Shown: positions 51,013 through 59,892 of the stretch, piece after piece
Layout: every line of letters starts with the position of its first letter
How positions within the stretch are numbered: position 1 is the first letter of the stretch
From: RUG100 sp050953425
GTDB lineage: Bacteria > Bacillota > Clostridia > Peptostreptococcales > Anaerovoracaceae
Assembly (NCBI GenBank): GCA_050953425.1
Contig: JBMNMQ010000003.1
Coordinates: 496,001-560,000, forward strand
DNA length: 64,000 nt
Direction of reading: 5' to 3'
Notes under the pieces: generated by a model
Seen by the model: only the letters and a program-made list of their open reading frames with translations
What the model was told of the DNA's origin: nothing
Database searches by the model: none
Program-made: the position numbers and the translations under genes

Positions 51013-51236
51013 ATCGGCAGGATAAATCATATTAAATCTATAGGATATGGGCGAAATAGACCGAAACGCACGGCGGTGACGCCGGAGGAAAGCGGACACG
51101 AAACCGGGCATCGATCCGGGTTCGCAGCGGCAGACCGCAGGGATGAACGCGTCGGGGTCTGTCGATCTGTTTCGATGAATCCGCAGGCAAACCTGCCGCA
51201 GAGCGCGGCGGTCGATTCGGAAGGGGAAGAACTGCT

Positions 51237-52526
51237 ATGACAAGGGGACAGAAATACCATTTTGAAACGCTGCAGCTGCATGTCGGCCAGGAGTGTCCGG
51301 ATCCGGCTTCCGATGCCCGGGCGGTGCCGATCTACGCCACTTCCTCCTACGTCTTCCGCAACGCCCGGCATGCGGCCGATCGCTTTGCTCTGCGGGACCC
51401 CGGCAACATCTACGGACGGCTGACCAATTCCACCGTGGATGTCTTCGAAAAGCGCATCGCGGCGCTGGAGGGCGGCAGCGCGGCCGTGGCCACCGCTTCC
51501 GGCGCCGCTGCGGTCGCTTACACGATACAGGCGCTGGCGCACAGCGGCGACAACATCGTCGCCGCCCGCACGGTGTACGGCGGCACCTATAACCTGCTCG
51601 AACATACGCTGCCGCACTACGGGATCGCCGCACACTGGGTGGATCCCTATGCGGAGGGGGCACTGACGGCGGCAATCGACGAGCATACCAAAGCGCTCTA
51701 CATTGAGACGCTCGGCAATCCCAGCAGCAGCGCCGTCGATCTCGAAGCGTGGGCAGCCGCGGCGCATGACCGCGGACTGCCGCTGGTCGTCGATAATACT
51801 TTCGCGACCCCGTACCTGGTGCGGCCGCTGACATATGGTGCCGACATTGTCATTCACAGTGCGACCAAATTCATCAACGGACATGGCACCGCCGTCGGCG
51901 GCGTCATCGTCGACGGCGGGCGCTTTGACTGGTGCAGCGGCGGACGCTGGCCCTGGCTGACCGAGCTGGATCCGTCCTACCACGGACTGCGCTTTGCCTT
52001 CGATGCCGGCGCGGCGCCGCTGGCGGCCTATATCCGTGCCATTTTACTGCGCGATACCGGCGCCGCACTCTCGCCGTTTCACGCCTTTCTCTTTCTGCAG
52101 GGTCTGGAAACGCTTTCCCTGCGGGTAGAACGGCATGTCACAAACGCGCTGAACGTGGTAAACTATTTACAGAAGCATCCGAAGGTGCGGGCGGTGCATC
52201 ACCCGTCACTGCCGGGCGAGCCGGGGCACGAGTACTATGGCAAATATTTTCCCCGCGGCGGCGGCAGCATCTTTACCTTCGAACTCGAAGGCGGCCGGGA
52301 CGAGGCCTGGCGGCTGATCGATCACCTGCAGATTTTTTCGCTGCTGGCCAATGTTGCCGATGCCAAATCACTGGTCATCCATCCCGCCAGCACGACGCAC
52401 GCGCAGCTGACGGAAGAGGAACTGCGGGAACAGAGGATCGGCGCGGGCACAGTGCGGCTGTCCGTCGGATTGGAGCACATTGATGATTTGATCGGGGACC
52501 TGGAACAGGCCCTGGCGGAGGTGTAA
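51237..52526 (+). CDS. metY: O-acetylhomoserine sulfhydrylase / aminocarboxypropyltransferase
   Basis: The 429-residue PLP enzyme of the Cys/Met metabolism family matches MetY in length and motifs: HFETLQLHVGQECPDPASDA, the YGR loop (NIYGRLTNSTVDVFEKRIAA), VVDNTFATPYLVRPL, and the PLP lysine in IHSATKFINGHGTAVGGVIV. It makes homocysteine from O-acetylhomoserine and sulfide. The ATG at 51237 has GGGGAAGAA upstream. cysK starts two bases after its stop, so both sulfide-incorporating enzymes are produced together. Confidence 0.94.
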   Translation: MTRGQKYHFETLQLHVGQECPDPASDARAVPIYATSSYVFRNARHAADRFALRDPGNIYGRLTNSTVDVFEKRIAALEGGSAAVATASGAAAVAYTIQALAHSGDNIVAARTVYGGTYNLLEHTLPHYGIAAHWVDPYAEGALTAAIDEHTKALYIETLGNPSSSAVDLEAWAAAAHDRGLPLVVDNTFATPYLVRPLTYGADIVIHSATKFINGHGTAVGGVIVDGGRFDWCSGGRWPWLTELDPSYHGLRFAFDAGAAPLAAYIRAILLRDTGAALSPFHAFLFLQGLETLSLRVERHVTNALNVVNYLQKHPKVRAVHHPSLPGEPGHEYYGKYFPRGGGSIFTFELEGGRDEAWRLIDHLQIFSLLANVADAKSLVIHPASTTHAQLTEEELREQRIGAGTVRLSVGLEHIDDLIGDLEQALAEV

Positions 52527-52528
52527 TT

Positions 52529-53446
52529 ATGATTTACAAAAATGTTACGGAACTGATCGGCGGAACGCCGCTGCTGCAGCTGGATCATTTTGCCGAAGGG
52601 CTGCAGGCAAATCTGATTGTCAAGCTGGAGCTGTTCAATCCGGCCGGCAGCAGCAAGGACAGGGTCGGCTGGTATCTGATTGAGGATGCGGAACAGCGCG
52701 GCCTGCTCAAGGAAAACAGCGTCATTATCGAACCGACCAGCGGCAATACCGGTGTCGGCCTGGCGTCGGTCGCTGCCGCCAAGGGGTATCGCACGATTCT
52801 GACGATGCCCGAGACGATGAGTGAAGAACGCCGCAATTTGCTCAAGGCTTACGGTGCGGAGATCGTGCTGACCGACGGCAGCAAGGGAATGCCGGGCGCG
52901 ATCGAGAAAGCCGACGAGCTGGCGAAGGAAATCGACGGCGCCTTTATTCCCGGACAGTTCGTCAACCAGGCGAACCCGAAAGCGCACTACGAAACGACAG
53001 GACCGGAAATCTGGAAGGACACCGAAGGGCATGTCGATATTCTGGTCGCCAGTGTCGGCACCGGCGGAACCATCAGCGGTACCGGCCGCTATCTCAGAGA
53101 AAAGAACCCGGATCTGCAGATCATCGCCGTGGAGCCGAAGGGCTCGCCGGTTCTCTCCGGCGGCAGGCCCGGTCCGCACAAGATTCAGGGCATCGGCGCC
53201 GGCTTCATCCCGGAGACCATGGATATGAAGCTGGTCAGTGAGGTGATCACGGTCAGTGACGAGGATGCTTTTGCGACCGGCAATAAACTGGCCAAACAAG
53301 AGGGCATTCTCTGCGGTATCTCCTCCGGGGCTGCGCTCTGGGCGGCTGTACAGGCGGCCGGTCGGAAGGAAAACAGAGGCAGAAACCTCGTCGCCATCCT
53401 GCCCGATACCGGAGAACGCTATCTCTCCACGCCGCTGTTCAAATGA
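52529..53446 (+). CDS. cysK: Cysteine synthase A (O-acetylserine sulfhydrylase)
   Basis: The 305-residue PLP enzyme has the Schiff-base lysine in NPAGSSKDRVGWYLIEDAE, the substrate loop EPTSGNTGVGLASVAAAKGY and the PLP phosphate loop VGTGGTISGTGRYLREKNPD. It makes cysteine from O-acetylserine and sulfide. The usual motif near the lysine is SVKDR; here SSKDR. GGAGGTG lies inside the metY end. In Bacillus CysK also binds the Rrf2 protein CymR; the Rrf2-type gene 1.9 kb upstream makes a similar circuit possible. No cysE is in the window. Confidence 0.94.
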   Translation: MIYKNVTELIGGTPLLQLDHFAEGLQANLIVKLELFNPAGSSKDRVGWYLIEDAEQRGLLKENSVIIEPTSGNTGVGLASVAAAKGYRTILTMPETMSEERRNLLKAYGAEIVLTDGSKGMPGAIEKADELAKEIDGAFIPGQFVNQANPKAHYETTGPEIWKDTEGHVDILVASVGTGGTISGTGRYLREKNPDLQIIAVEPKGSPVLSGGRPGPHKIQGIGAGFIPETMDMKLVSEVITVSDEDAFATGNKLAKQEGILCGISSGAALWAAVQAAGRKENRGRNLVAILPDTGERYLSTPLFK

Positions 53447-53461
53447 AAGTGAGCCGGACGC

Positions 53462-54184
53462 ATGTACGGAAACGATCGCATGAACGGAAACGATCGCATG
53501 AACGGAAACGATCGCATGAACGGAAACGATCGCATGATGAAAACCGGGAGCGGGCGGGAATTGCGAGATGCCGGCGAGGGACCTGACACGGAGCGGCCGC
53601 AGGAAACGCGGGAGGCAAAAAAAGCCCTGCGCCGGCAGGCGCTGCAGCGGCGGCGGGAGCTGCCCGACGCGGAGCGCCGGCGGGCCGAGGCACGCATCCT
53701 CAGGACGCTGCTGGCCCAGCCGGAGTACCATGAGGCGGCTTCGCTCTTTCTCTACCTGGATCTGGCGGACGAAGTGTCGACCGATGAGCTCCTGCGCCGG
53801 GCCCGCGAGGACGGGAAGGTAGTCGGCGCGCCGCGCATCAGCGGAAGGGAAATGCATTTTTACCGCATCGACGGCCGCGAGGACACCGTGCCCGGAGCGA
53901 TGGGCATCGTCGAACCGGCCGCCGGCTGTCCGCTGCTGGAGCAGGCCGATCTGATCGTCATGCCGGGGGTGGCTTTCGATCCGGACGGCCATCGCCTCGG
54001 CTACGGCGGCGGCTACTACGATCGTTATCTCGCCGCACACGGCGAGGCGGCAACGATTGCACTCGCTTACGAGGCGCAGATCGTACCCGCACTGCCGACG
54101 GAGGCCACCGACATCATTCCGCGCAAGATCATCACCGAGGCACGGGTCATCGCGCCGGCAGCGGTGCCGGGCAGTTCGGGATAA
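53462..54184 (+). CDS. 5-formyltetrahydrofolate cyclo-ligase with a repeat-made N-terminus
   Basis: 240 residues. The conserved domain starts near residue 45 (REAKKALRRQALQRRRELPD) and contains the ATP/folate motifs MGIVEPAAGC and MPGVAFDPDGHRLGYGGGYY followed by DRYL. The enzyme converts 5-formyl-THF to 5,10-methenyl-THF with ATP. The first ~25 residues come from four copies of an 18-bp repeat and read MYGNDRMNGNDRMNGNDRMN; each copy supplies an in-frame ATG, so the true start is uncertain (53462, 53480, 53498, 53516, 53534 or 53537). The gene is 15 bp after cysK and probably in the same operon. Confidence 0.87.
   Translation: MYGNDRMNGNDRMNGNDRMNGNDRMMKTGSGRELRDAGEGPDTERPQETREAKKALRRQALQRRRELPDAERRRAEARILRTLLAQPEYHEAASLFLYLDLADEVSTDELLRRAREDGKVVGAPRISGREMHFYRIDGREDTVPGAMGIVEPAAGCPLLEQADLIVMPGVAFDPDGHRLGYGGGYYDRYLAAHGEAATIALAYEAQIVPALPTEATDIIPRKIITEARVIAPAAVPGSSG
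53467..53538. repeat. 18-bp tandem repeat, four copies, inside the start of the cyclo-ligase gene
   Basis: CGGAAACGATCGCATGAA repeats four times almost perfectly. Each unit has GGAAAC seven nt before an in-frame ATG, so each is a weak ribosome-binding-site/start-codon module. Confidence 0.92.
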
Positions 54185-54291
54185 GGCGGCGCGCCGGTGC
54201 GGCGCACCGGCTGCCCTGCGGCAGCGGAAATGCCGGGGATTTCCCTACCTTTCCGGGAATTTCCGGCGGCGCCGCGGCAGGCGGAAAAAGC

Positions 54292-54321
54292 TTGCCATTC
54301 CCGCGCTCCTCCGTTTATAAT
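54292..54321 (+). promoter_or_regulatory. Promoter of the desulfoferrodoxin gene
   Basis: TTGCCA (54292-54297), 18 bp, TATAAT (54316-54321). An imperfect GC-rich inverted repeat lies just upstream (about 54229-54274). Confidence 0.7.
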
Positions 54322-54408
54322 GTTGGTAACCGATAACGGGGCATTCGGCCGCGGCGGATGAACCTCACAGCCGGCGGCGGGATGCAGCAGCAATGAAAGG
54401 AGATCCTC

Positions 54409-54786
54409 ATGAGCGTAAAATTCTATCAATGTCAGCATTGCGGGAATCTGGTCGGCATGATTCACGATTCCGGCGTTCCGATGATGTGCTGCGGTGAAAA
54501 GATGACCGGTCTGGAACCGAACACCACCGACGCGGCCGGGGAAAAGCATCTTCCCGTAGCTAAAACAGAGGGTGATACACTGGTTGTCAACGTCGGCTCC
54601 GTCGATCATCCGATGGAGGAAAAGCACTACATTCAGTGGATCTACGTCGAACTGGAAGACGGCGGCATGCGCCGGATCCTGCAGCCGGGCGGTGCTCCGC
54701 AGGCGAAGTTCGCACTCGGCGGCAGCAAGCCGGTCGCAGTCTATGCCTACTGCAATCTCCACGGATTGTGGATGACCAAACTGTGA
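54409..54786 (+). CDS. dfx: Desulfoferrodoxin (superoxide reductase)
   Basis: The 125-residue protein has both iron sites: centre I, rubredoxin-like, with Cys in FYQCQHCGNLV and MMCCGEKM; and centre II with His in EKHLPVA, VDHPMEEKHYIQWIYV and CNLHGLWM, including the conserved Cys before NLH. It reduces superoxide to hydrogen peroxide without producing oxygen, using rubredoxin as donor, and is a marker of anaerobes. AAAGGAGA precedes the ATG. Monocistronic. Confidence 0.96.
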   Translation: MSVKFYQCQHCGNLVGMIHDSGVPMMCCGEKMTGLEPNTTDAAGEKHLPVAKTEGDTLVVNVGSVDHPMEEKHYIQWIYVELEDGGMRRILQPGGAPQAKFALGGSKPVAVYAYCNLHGLWMTKL

Positions 54787-55254
54787 GACAGCGCTGAAAA
54801 CGGCGCCTTGCATGCGTCTCACCAAAGGCAGCGCGCGGTGCGGATCGCAGCGTGCCGCAGCCGGCACACGATGTGCAGCCGCTGCCGCCTTGCACAAAGT
54901 TATTGCAGCCGTGTAAGTATAGTTATTGCAAAAGAACGGCTGTCCGGGAACAGTATGGATATCAAACCTGCTCTCGTACAGCCGTATTTTTATGCCGTCA
55001 TTTTTTGTCGTGCGTTTGCGGCATGTTCAGCCGTGTGCCTGCATGATGCGGGAGCCGTGCGCCGGCGTGATGCCGCTTCGTGCACGCGGGTGTCTGCCGT
55101 CTGTGATGCGCCGCCGCTTTCTCCGTTCTGATGCCGCTTCGTGCACGCGGGTGCCTGCCGTCTGTGATGCGCCGCCGCTTTCTCCGTTCTGATGCCGCTT
55201 TGTGCACGCGGGTGCCTGCGGAGCCGTGCGCCGGCGGTTTTTCGGGATCGCGGT
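54787..55254. other. Intergenic region with a terminator-like hairpin and a 61-bp repeat
   Basis: AACGGCTGT (54935-54943) pairs with ACAGCCGT (54978-54985), followed by ATTTTT; a 34-nt loop separates the arms. Two copies of AGTTATTGCA lie just before it. No coding sequence is supported. The rest is taken up by the 61-bp repeat. Confidence 0.5.
55068..55219. repeat. 61-bp tandem repeat, two and a half copies
   Basis: Units at 55068-55128 and 55129-55189 differ by a single base and a half unit follows to 55219. The sequence GGAGCCGTGCGCCGGCG occurs on both sides of the array, at about 55051 and 55220, as if the array had expanded between two flanking direct repeats. Confidence 0.9.
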
Positions 55255-56190
55255 TCAGCGGTCCATGCTGCCGGAAGCGCCGAGGACGTCCTTCATCTTG
55301 TGGGCCACCATATCGCGGATCGCATCGCGGGCGGGTCCGAGATATTTACGCGGATCGAAGTTGTCCGGGTGCTCGGCCATGTGCTTGCGGATTTCTGCGG
55401 TCATCGCCAGGCGCAGGTCGGTATCGATGTTGACCTTGCAGACGCCGTGCCGCGCCGCCTCTCTGATCATATCCTCCGGCACACCCTGGGCGCCGGGGAT
55501 ATTGCCGCCGTATTCGTTGCATTTCCTGACGAATTCGGGCAGGACGGTGCTGGCGCCGTGCAGCACCAGCGGTGTTTCCGGAATCAGTTTATGGATCGCC
55601 TTGAGGCGGTCAAAGTCCAGGCGCGGAGTGCCCTTGAATTTGTAGGCGCCGTGGCTGGTGCCGATGGCGACCGCCAGAGAGTCGACGCCGGTGCGTTCGA
55701 CGAATTCCGCCGCTTCCTCGGGGTCGGTGAACGTGGCTTCCCGGGCATCGACGTTGACGGCATCCTCGATGCCGGCCAGCTTGCCAAGTTCGGCTTCGAC
55801 GACGACTCCGTGCGCATGCGCGTAGTCGACGACCTCTTTGGTGACGGCGATGTTCTCCTCGTAGGGATGCTTGGAGCCGTCGATCATGACGGAGGTAAAG
55901 CCGTCATCGACGCATTTCCTGCAGATGTCCGCGTCGGCGCCGTGGTCGAGGTGCAGGCAGATGTCGAGGCCGGTGTCCTGCATCGCGGCTTCGACCAGTT
56001 TGATCAGGTAAGCGGGCCGCGCGTATTTGCGCGCGCCGGCGGAGACCTGCAGAATCAGGGAGGCGCGTTCCTGCTGCGCCGCTTCTACGATCCCCTGGAT
56101 GATTTCCATGTTATTGACGTTGAATGCGCCGATCGCGTAATCGCTGTGCAGCGCCTTGGCAAACATTTCCTTTGTCGTGATAAATGACAT
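55255..56190 (-). CDS. fba: Class II fructose-1,6-bisphosphate aldolase
   Basis: 311 residues. Zinc ligands and active-site motifs: LHLDHGADADICRKCVDDGF (HLDHG), VVVEAELGKLAGIED, AIGTSHGAYKF, LVLHGASTVLPEF and KVNIDTDLRLAMT. It cleaves fructose-1,6-bisphosphate to DHAP and glyceraldehyde-3-phosphate. The Gly normally before the second motif is conserved (GTSHG), but GASTV replaces the usual GGSG, which is acceptable in the GatY/KbaY-like branch, so tagatose-bisphosphate is another possible substrate. The ATG at 56190 follows GGAGGTG; the frame continues 39 codons upstream without similarity. Confidence 0.92.
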   Translation of the reverse strand: MSFITTKEMFAKALHSDYAIGAFNVNNMEIIQGIVEAAQQERASLILQVSAGARKYARPAYLIKLVEAAMQDTGLDICLHLDHGADADICRKCVDDGFTSVMIDGSKHPYEENIAVTKEVVDYAHAHGVVVEAELGKLAGIEDAVNVDAREATFTDPEEAAEFVERTGVDSLAVAIGTSHGAYKFKGTPRLDFDRLKAIHKLIPETPLVLHGASTVLPEFVRKCNEYGGNIPGAQGVPEDMIREAARHGVCKVNIDTDLRLAMTAEIRKHMAEHPDNFDPRKYLGPARDAIRDMVAHKMKDVLGASGSMDR

Positions 56191-56417
56191 ATCGCACCTC
56201 CGTGTAGTTCCTGCAGTGTTTGTACACATCTTACCACAACCGGCCTGAAATCGCCACCGGACGAGACGAAGAAAAAGGCAAAAGCCGGCGATTGCGGCGG
56301 TGAACATGCAGAGGGTGTAAAGTCGGTGTTAAGCCGGTATAAAGCGGCGGGATGCGGCTGGCGGGAGGAGATGAAGGGGTGACTGTGCAAGGCGGCGGGG
56401 CGCGGTCCGGGCCGTGC

Positions 56418-57184
56418 TCAGCGGCGGCCATCCTCCGGCAGCAGATCGGTCATGTTGTGCATCGCGATGGCGATGGTCGATGTGTTGTGCAGCAGCGCCG
56501 TGAGGGTTGGCGGCAGAACACCCGCCATGCCGAGTGCAATGAGCAGGGAGTTGAAGCCGAGAATGGCCGCATAATCTCTGCGATTGCGTTTTTGCAGGGC
56601 GCTGCAGAGCCGCCGCAGCGTAACCAGCGTATGCAGGTTGTCCTCCCCGATTTCGACGTCGGCGATCTCTCTGGCGATGGCCGCGCCGCTGTTGACGGCG
56701 ATGCCGACGTCGGCTTCCGACAGAGCCTGCGAATCGTTGATGCCGTCGCCGATCATGACGGCTTTGCGGCCGGCTTTGTGTTCAGCACGGACGAAGCCGG
56801 CTTTGTCGGCCGGCAGCACTTCCGCCCGGTAACCGTCGATGCCGATTTCCCTCGCCACGGCTTTCGCGGTGCGGTCGTTGTCGCCGGTGAGCATGACGAT
56901 CCGGGAAAAGCCGAGCTCATGCAGGGAGTGTATGACCTCTGCCGCGTCTTCCTTGATCGGATCCTCGATGAGGAGGACGGCGGCGAGGCGGCCGCCGATG
57001 GACAGGTAGAGGTGCGAATACGTGTCGGGCAGGGTCCGAAGCCGGCAAAGACTGCACCGCCGACGTTTTTATGAATCGACAGAGGTTCTCCGGTCAGGGA
57101 GGACTGGTTGACGGCGGCGTCCCCGGAGAGGACGAGGCCGTCCAGCGGGATGATATTTCCCGTGCGCACGACGATCCGAGAAAA
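56418..57184 (-). pseudogene. Remnant of a heavy-metal P1B-type ATPase
   Basis: Two conserved blocks remain in different frames. The upstream block (57184 to about 57040) reads VVRTGNIIPLDGLVLSGDAA and SSLTGEP, part of the actuator domain. The downstream block (about 57030 to 56418) begins YSHLYLSIGGRLAAVLLIED and continues with MLTGDND, MIGDGINDSQALSEADVGIA and the last membrane helices. Between them the metal-binding CPC helix, the DKTGT phosphorylation site and the nucleotide domain are deleted, with a frame change. The N-terminal helices and metal-binding domain are also missing. It cannot work as a pump. Confidence 0.9.
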
Positions 57185-57399
57185 TCATAATGCATTCCCG
57201 GTGCGTTTTCGGTGAGCCCCGAGGAGGGGAGTTTTGAGAAATGTCGATGAAGCAAAAGCAACTAAAAATAAATACCGCAGGTGCCGTTGATGATAGGCTG
57301 CCCATGAGGCACTGCGGAATCGCTGCTGCATTCTTCGCGGATGAGGGATGAAGCGGCAGCCGCGGGCGATGGCGGGAACGGAGCCGAACAGCGGTGCCG

Positions 57400-58158
57400 T
57401 CAGGCGAGCACAAAGCGGACGCCGGCGCGGCGGAGTTCTTCCATTTCTTCGTGCGGCAGTCCCCGGTCGGTGATGATCAATGAGACGTCGTCGATGGGAC
57501 AGACTTTGGTCAGTACATCCTTGCCGAATTTGCTGTGGTCGGCGACGACGATCACTTCGTCGCTCTGCTCCACGGCTTTTCTGCGCAGAAGGGCTTCTTC
57601 CATATTGTAGTCGGAGAGACCGTTGGTGACGGTGATGCCGCCGGTGCCGATGATGGCTTTGCCGATCCGAAGATTATCGAGTTCGAGCAGCGACAGGGCA
57701 CCGGATACGGAACCTTCTTCGGCGCGGATTTTCCCGCCGATCATGTAGAGATCAAAGTCGGTATCGAGCAGCTCGGCGATGATGTGGATCGAGCTGGAAA
57801 TGATGGTCAGGTCTTTCCGCGCTTTCAAAGCCCGGGCGACCTGGAGCGTGGTGGTGCCGACGCCGAGCAGCACCCAGTCGCCGTCTTCGATGAACTCGAC
57901 GCATTTCTGCGCGATGGCGACTTTTTCGTCCAGCGCATGTTTCATGCGTTCGGCGCTGGCCGCTTCTCTGGCCTCGCTGCGAATCAGGGCGGCGCCGCCG
58001 TAGACTTTGCGGATGACACCTTCCTGTGCCAGAAAGGTCAGGTCGCGCCGGACGGTTTCGACGGAGACATCGAACATCTCGGTCATCTGATCGATTTTAA
58101 TGATGTCGTGATTCTGCAGATATTCTACAATTTTCCGGTATCGTTCCTGTGGAAGCAT
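57400..58158 (-). CDS. DeoR-family transcriptional regulator
   Basis: 252 residues: DeoR HTH (MLPQERYRKIVEYLQNHDII and FDVSVETVRRDLTFLAQEGV) and the DeoRC sugar-phosphate-type sensor domain (DWVLLGVGTTTLQVARAL; IGTGGITVTNGLSDYNMEEA; VIVVADHSKFGKDVLTKVCP). Such regulators usually respond to phosphorylated sugars. The ATG at 58158 follows GGAAGGAGAAAC. It is divergent from the saccharopine-dehydrogenase-family gene and probably controls it through sites in the 408-bp AT-rich gap. The ATPase remnant lies downstream. Confidence 0.92.
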   Translation of the reverse strand: MLPQERYRKIVEYLQNHDIIKIDQMTEMFDVSVETVRRDLTFLAQEGVIRKVYGGAALIRSEAREAASAERMKHALDEKVAIAQKCVEFIEDGDWVLLGVGTTTLQVARALKARKDLTIISSSIHIIAELLDTDFDLYMIGGKIRAEEGSVSGALSLLELDNLRIGKAIIGTGGITVTNGLSDYNMEEALLRRKAVEQSDEVIVVADHSKFGKDVLTKVCPIDDVSLIITDRGLPHEEMEELRRAGVRFVLA

Positions 58159-58405
58159 GTGGTTTCTCCTTCCATTGCCGCTGTGATCGGTTCCGTTCTG
58201 CCGCCGCGCCCGGTGCGGGAGATGCAGCCCCTGTCCGGTGTCGGTCAAGGCAGGGAATTCGGCTTGACTGCTGTACCGGTGCGGGAAATGGTTTCGGCAC
58301 CGCGGGCAGCACGGCTTTTCGCTGCGCTGCACCGCATGCGGGAACGGGCCGCATCGTCCCGTGCCGGGAAGCAGTGATGCCGGACCACGGTGCCTGCGAG
58401 AATTA

Positions 58406-58424
58406 TTATAAGGTTTTCTTATAA
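58406..58424. promoter_or_regulatory. Inverted repeat, candidate DeoR operator
   Basis: TTATAAG (58406-58412), five bases, CTTATAA (58418-58424), in the AT-rich gap between the DeoR gene and the divergent dehydrogenase. It lies 37 bp upstream of the dehydrogenase -35 box. Confidence 0.5.
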
Positions 58425-58460
58425 GTTTGTAAAGAAATTATCATAATATCGGCAAATACG

Positions 58461-58489
58461 TTGACAACATTATCGTAAAATAGTAATAT
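58461..58489 (+). promoter_or_regulatory. Promoter of the saccharopine-dehydrogenase-family gene
   Basis: Perfect TTGACA (58461-58466), 17 bp, TAATAT (58484-58489). Confidence 0.8.
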
Positions 58490-58566
58490 AAACTCAAAAG
58501 ATGGTAACTGCAATCGGTGCTGTGCAGAGCAGGAGCTGTGGCGGCAATGCAGAAGGAGGTAAAATC

Positions 58567-59727
58567 ATGAAAGTATTTTGTTTAGGCGGAGCGGGCAAAA
58601 TCTGTCGGGAAGCGGCCCTCGATCTCGTTCAGTTTTCGGATTTCGATACCATTACGATCGGTGATTTTGATGAAAAGGCAGGCCGGGAAGTGGTGTCGTG
58701 GCTCAATGATCCGCGGGTAAATTTTGTCAAGGTCGATGTGACCGACCATGACGCAACGGTCAAACAGATGCAGGGCTACGATATCGTCATGGACGGGACG
58801 ACCATCGCGCTGAACGGACTGAGTACATCCTGCGTTGCCGATGCCGGCTGCAGCGGCGTCAATCTCAACGGTTTCGGCGAGGAAAACCAGTATGCGCATA
58901 TTTTTGAGGAAAAAGGCACGACCTGCGTTCCCGGTTTCGGCATGACGCCGGGCACCACGCAGATGATGGCAATGTATGCGGCCAATCAGCTGGATACCGT
59001 TGATACCGTCCGCGTCAGCCATGGTGCGTATCGTCCGTTTGCCTTTTCCAAGTCCATCGCAGAAACGACCACCTATGAATACGACCCCAATCTGCCGACG
59101 AGAACGGTCTTTGAGGACGGCGAGTTCATTCAGGTTCCGCCGTTTGCCAGACCGCGGGAGATTGCACTGCCGGAGCCGTACGGCACGCATACACAGTATA
59201 TCATTCCGCATTCGGAGACAGTTACGCTGGCCGAGGCACTCAAGGACAAGGGCGTGCGGCTGATCGAAACACGCGGTACCTGGCCGCAGAAGAACATGCA
59301 GCTGGTGCGCGCTCTCTATGACTGGGGCATTCTGCGCAATGATCCGATTAAAGTCAACGGGCAGGAGATCGGCGTCATGGATTGTGTTGCCGAATATCTG
59401 CTGCACAGCAAGGAGGGTACGGAGACGGAACTCTACGGTTATGCGCTGCACATCGAGGTCACCGGTACGAGAGACGGAAAGAAATATCGTCACGTGCTGA
59501 CCCACACGCATCCGCGTTCGGACGGCAGCGTGCCGGGCTGGGAGAAGCTCCGCGCCTATACCAGAAATGTCGGTATTCCGATGTCGGTCGCGGTGCAGCT
59601 GATCGCGCACGGAAAGGTCAAGGGAACCGGTCTGCTGATTCCGGAGCATGCCTTTGATCCGCAGGATGTCTTCGACGAACTGGAAAAGAGACAGATCATC
59701 ATGCACGAGGAGATCACGGAACTGTAA
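58567..59727 (+). CDS. Saccharopine-dehydrogenase-family NAD(P)-dependent oxidoreductase
   Basis: 386 residues. The N-terminal Rossmann domain begins MKVFCLGGAGKICREAALDL and continues with GDFDEKAGREVVSWL and DIVMDGTTIALNG, the Sacchrp_dh_NADP layout; the C-terminal catalytic-like domain contains CVPGFGMTPGTTQMMAMYAA and SHGAYRPFAFSKSIAETTTY. The family includes saccharopine reductase and carboxynorspermidine synthase; the real substrate here is unknown. GGAGGTAAAA fixes ATG 58567. It stands alone under its own promoter, divergent from a DeoR regulator, suggesting induction by a metabolite rather than a housekeeping lysine role. Confidence 0.82.
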   Translation: MKVFCLGGAGKICREAALDLVQFSDFDTITIGDFDEKAGREVVSWLNDPRVNFVKVDVTDHDATVKQMQGYDIVMDGTTIALNGLSTSCVADAGCSGVNLNGFGEENQYAHIFEEKGTTCVPGFGMTPGTTQMMAMYAANQLDTVDTVRVSHGAYRPFAFSKSIAETTTYEYDPNLPTRTVFEDGEFIQVPPFARPREIALPEPYGTHTQYIIPHSETVTLAEALKDKGVRLIETRGTWPQKNMQLVRALYDWGILRNDPIKVNGQEIGVMDCVAEYLLHSKEGTETELYGYALHIEVTGTRDGKKYRHVLTHTHPRSDGSVPGWEKLRAYTRNVGIPMSVAVQLIAHGKVKGTGLLIPEHAFDPQDVFDELEKRQIIMHEEITEL

Positions 59728-59781
59728 GCGGCAGACGGCTCTGCCGACCGGAAAACCGGGCCCGAGAAAGCAGCATACTGA

Positions 59782-59828
59782 GCGGCGGCGTCCTGAGGAC
59801 AGTTATCATCCTTTCGGCGCCGTCTTTT
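59782..59828 (+). terminator. Weak terminator candidate after the dehydrogenase gene
   Basis: A CGGCG...CGCCG stem (5 bp, long loop) is followed by TCTTTT. The perfect hairpin at 59910 is a stronger stop further on. Confidence 0.35.
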
Positions 59829-59892
59829 CAGGTGCAGGCATAGATGGATCCGTTTTTCATAGACAGGAAAAAGGCAGAAGGAAAGCGGTTCA

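Noticed and set aside
51013..51236. SAM riboswitch (S-box) in the metY leader
   Set aside because: The leader length fits, but conserved S-box core elements and an associated terminator are not visible.
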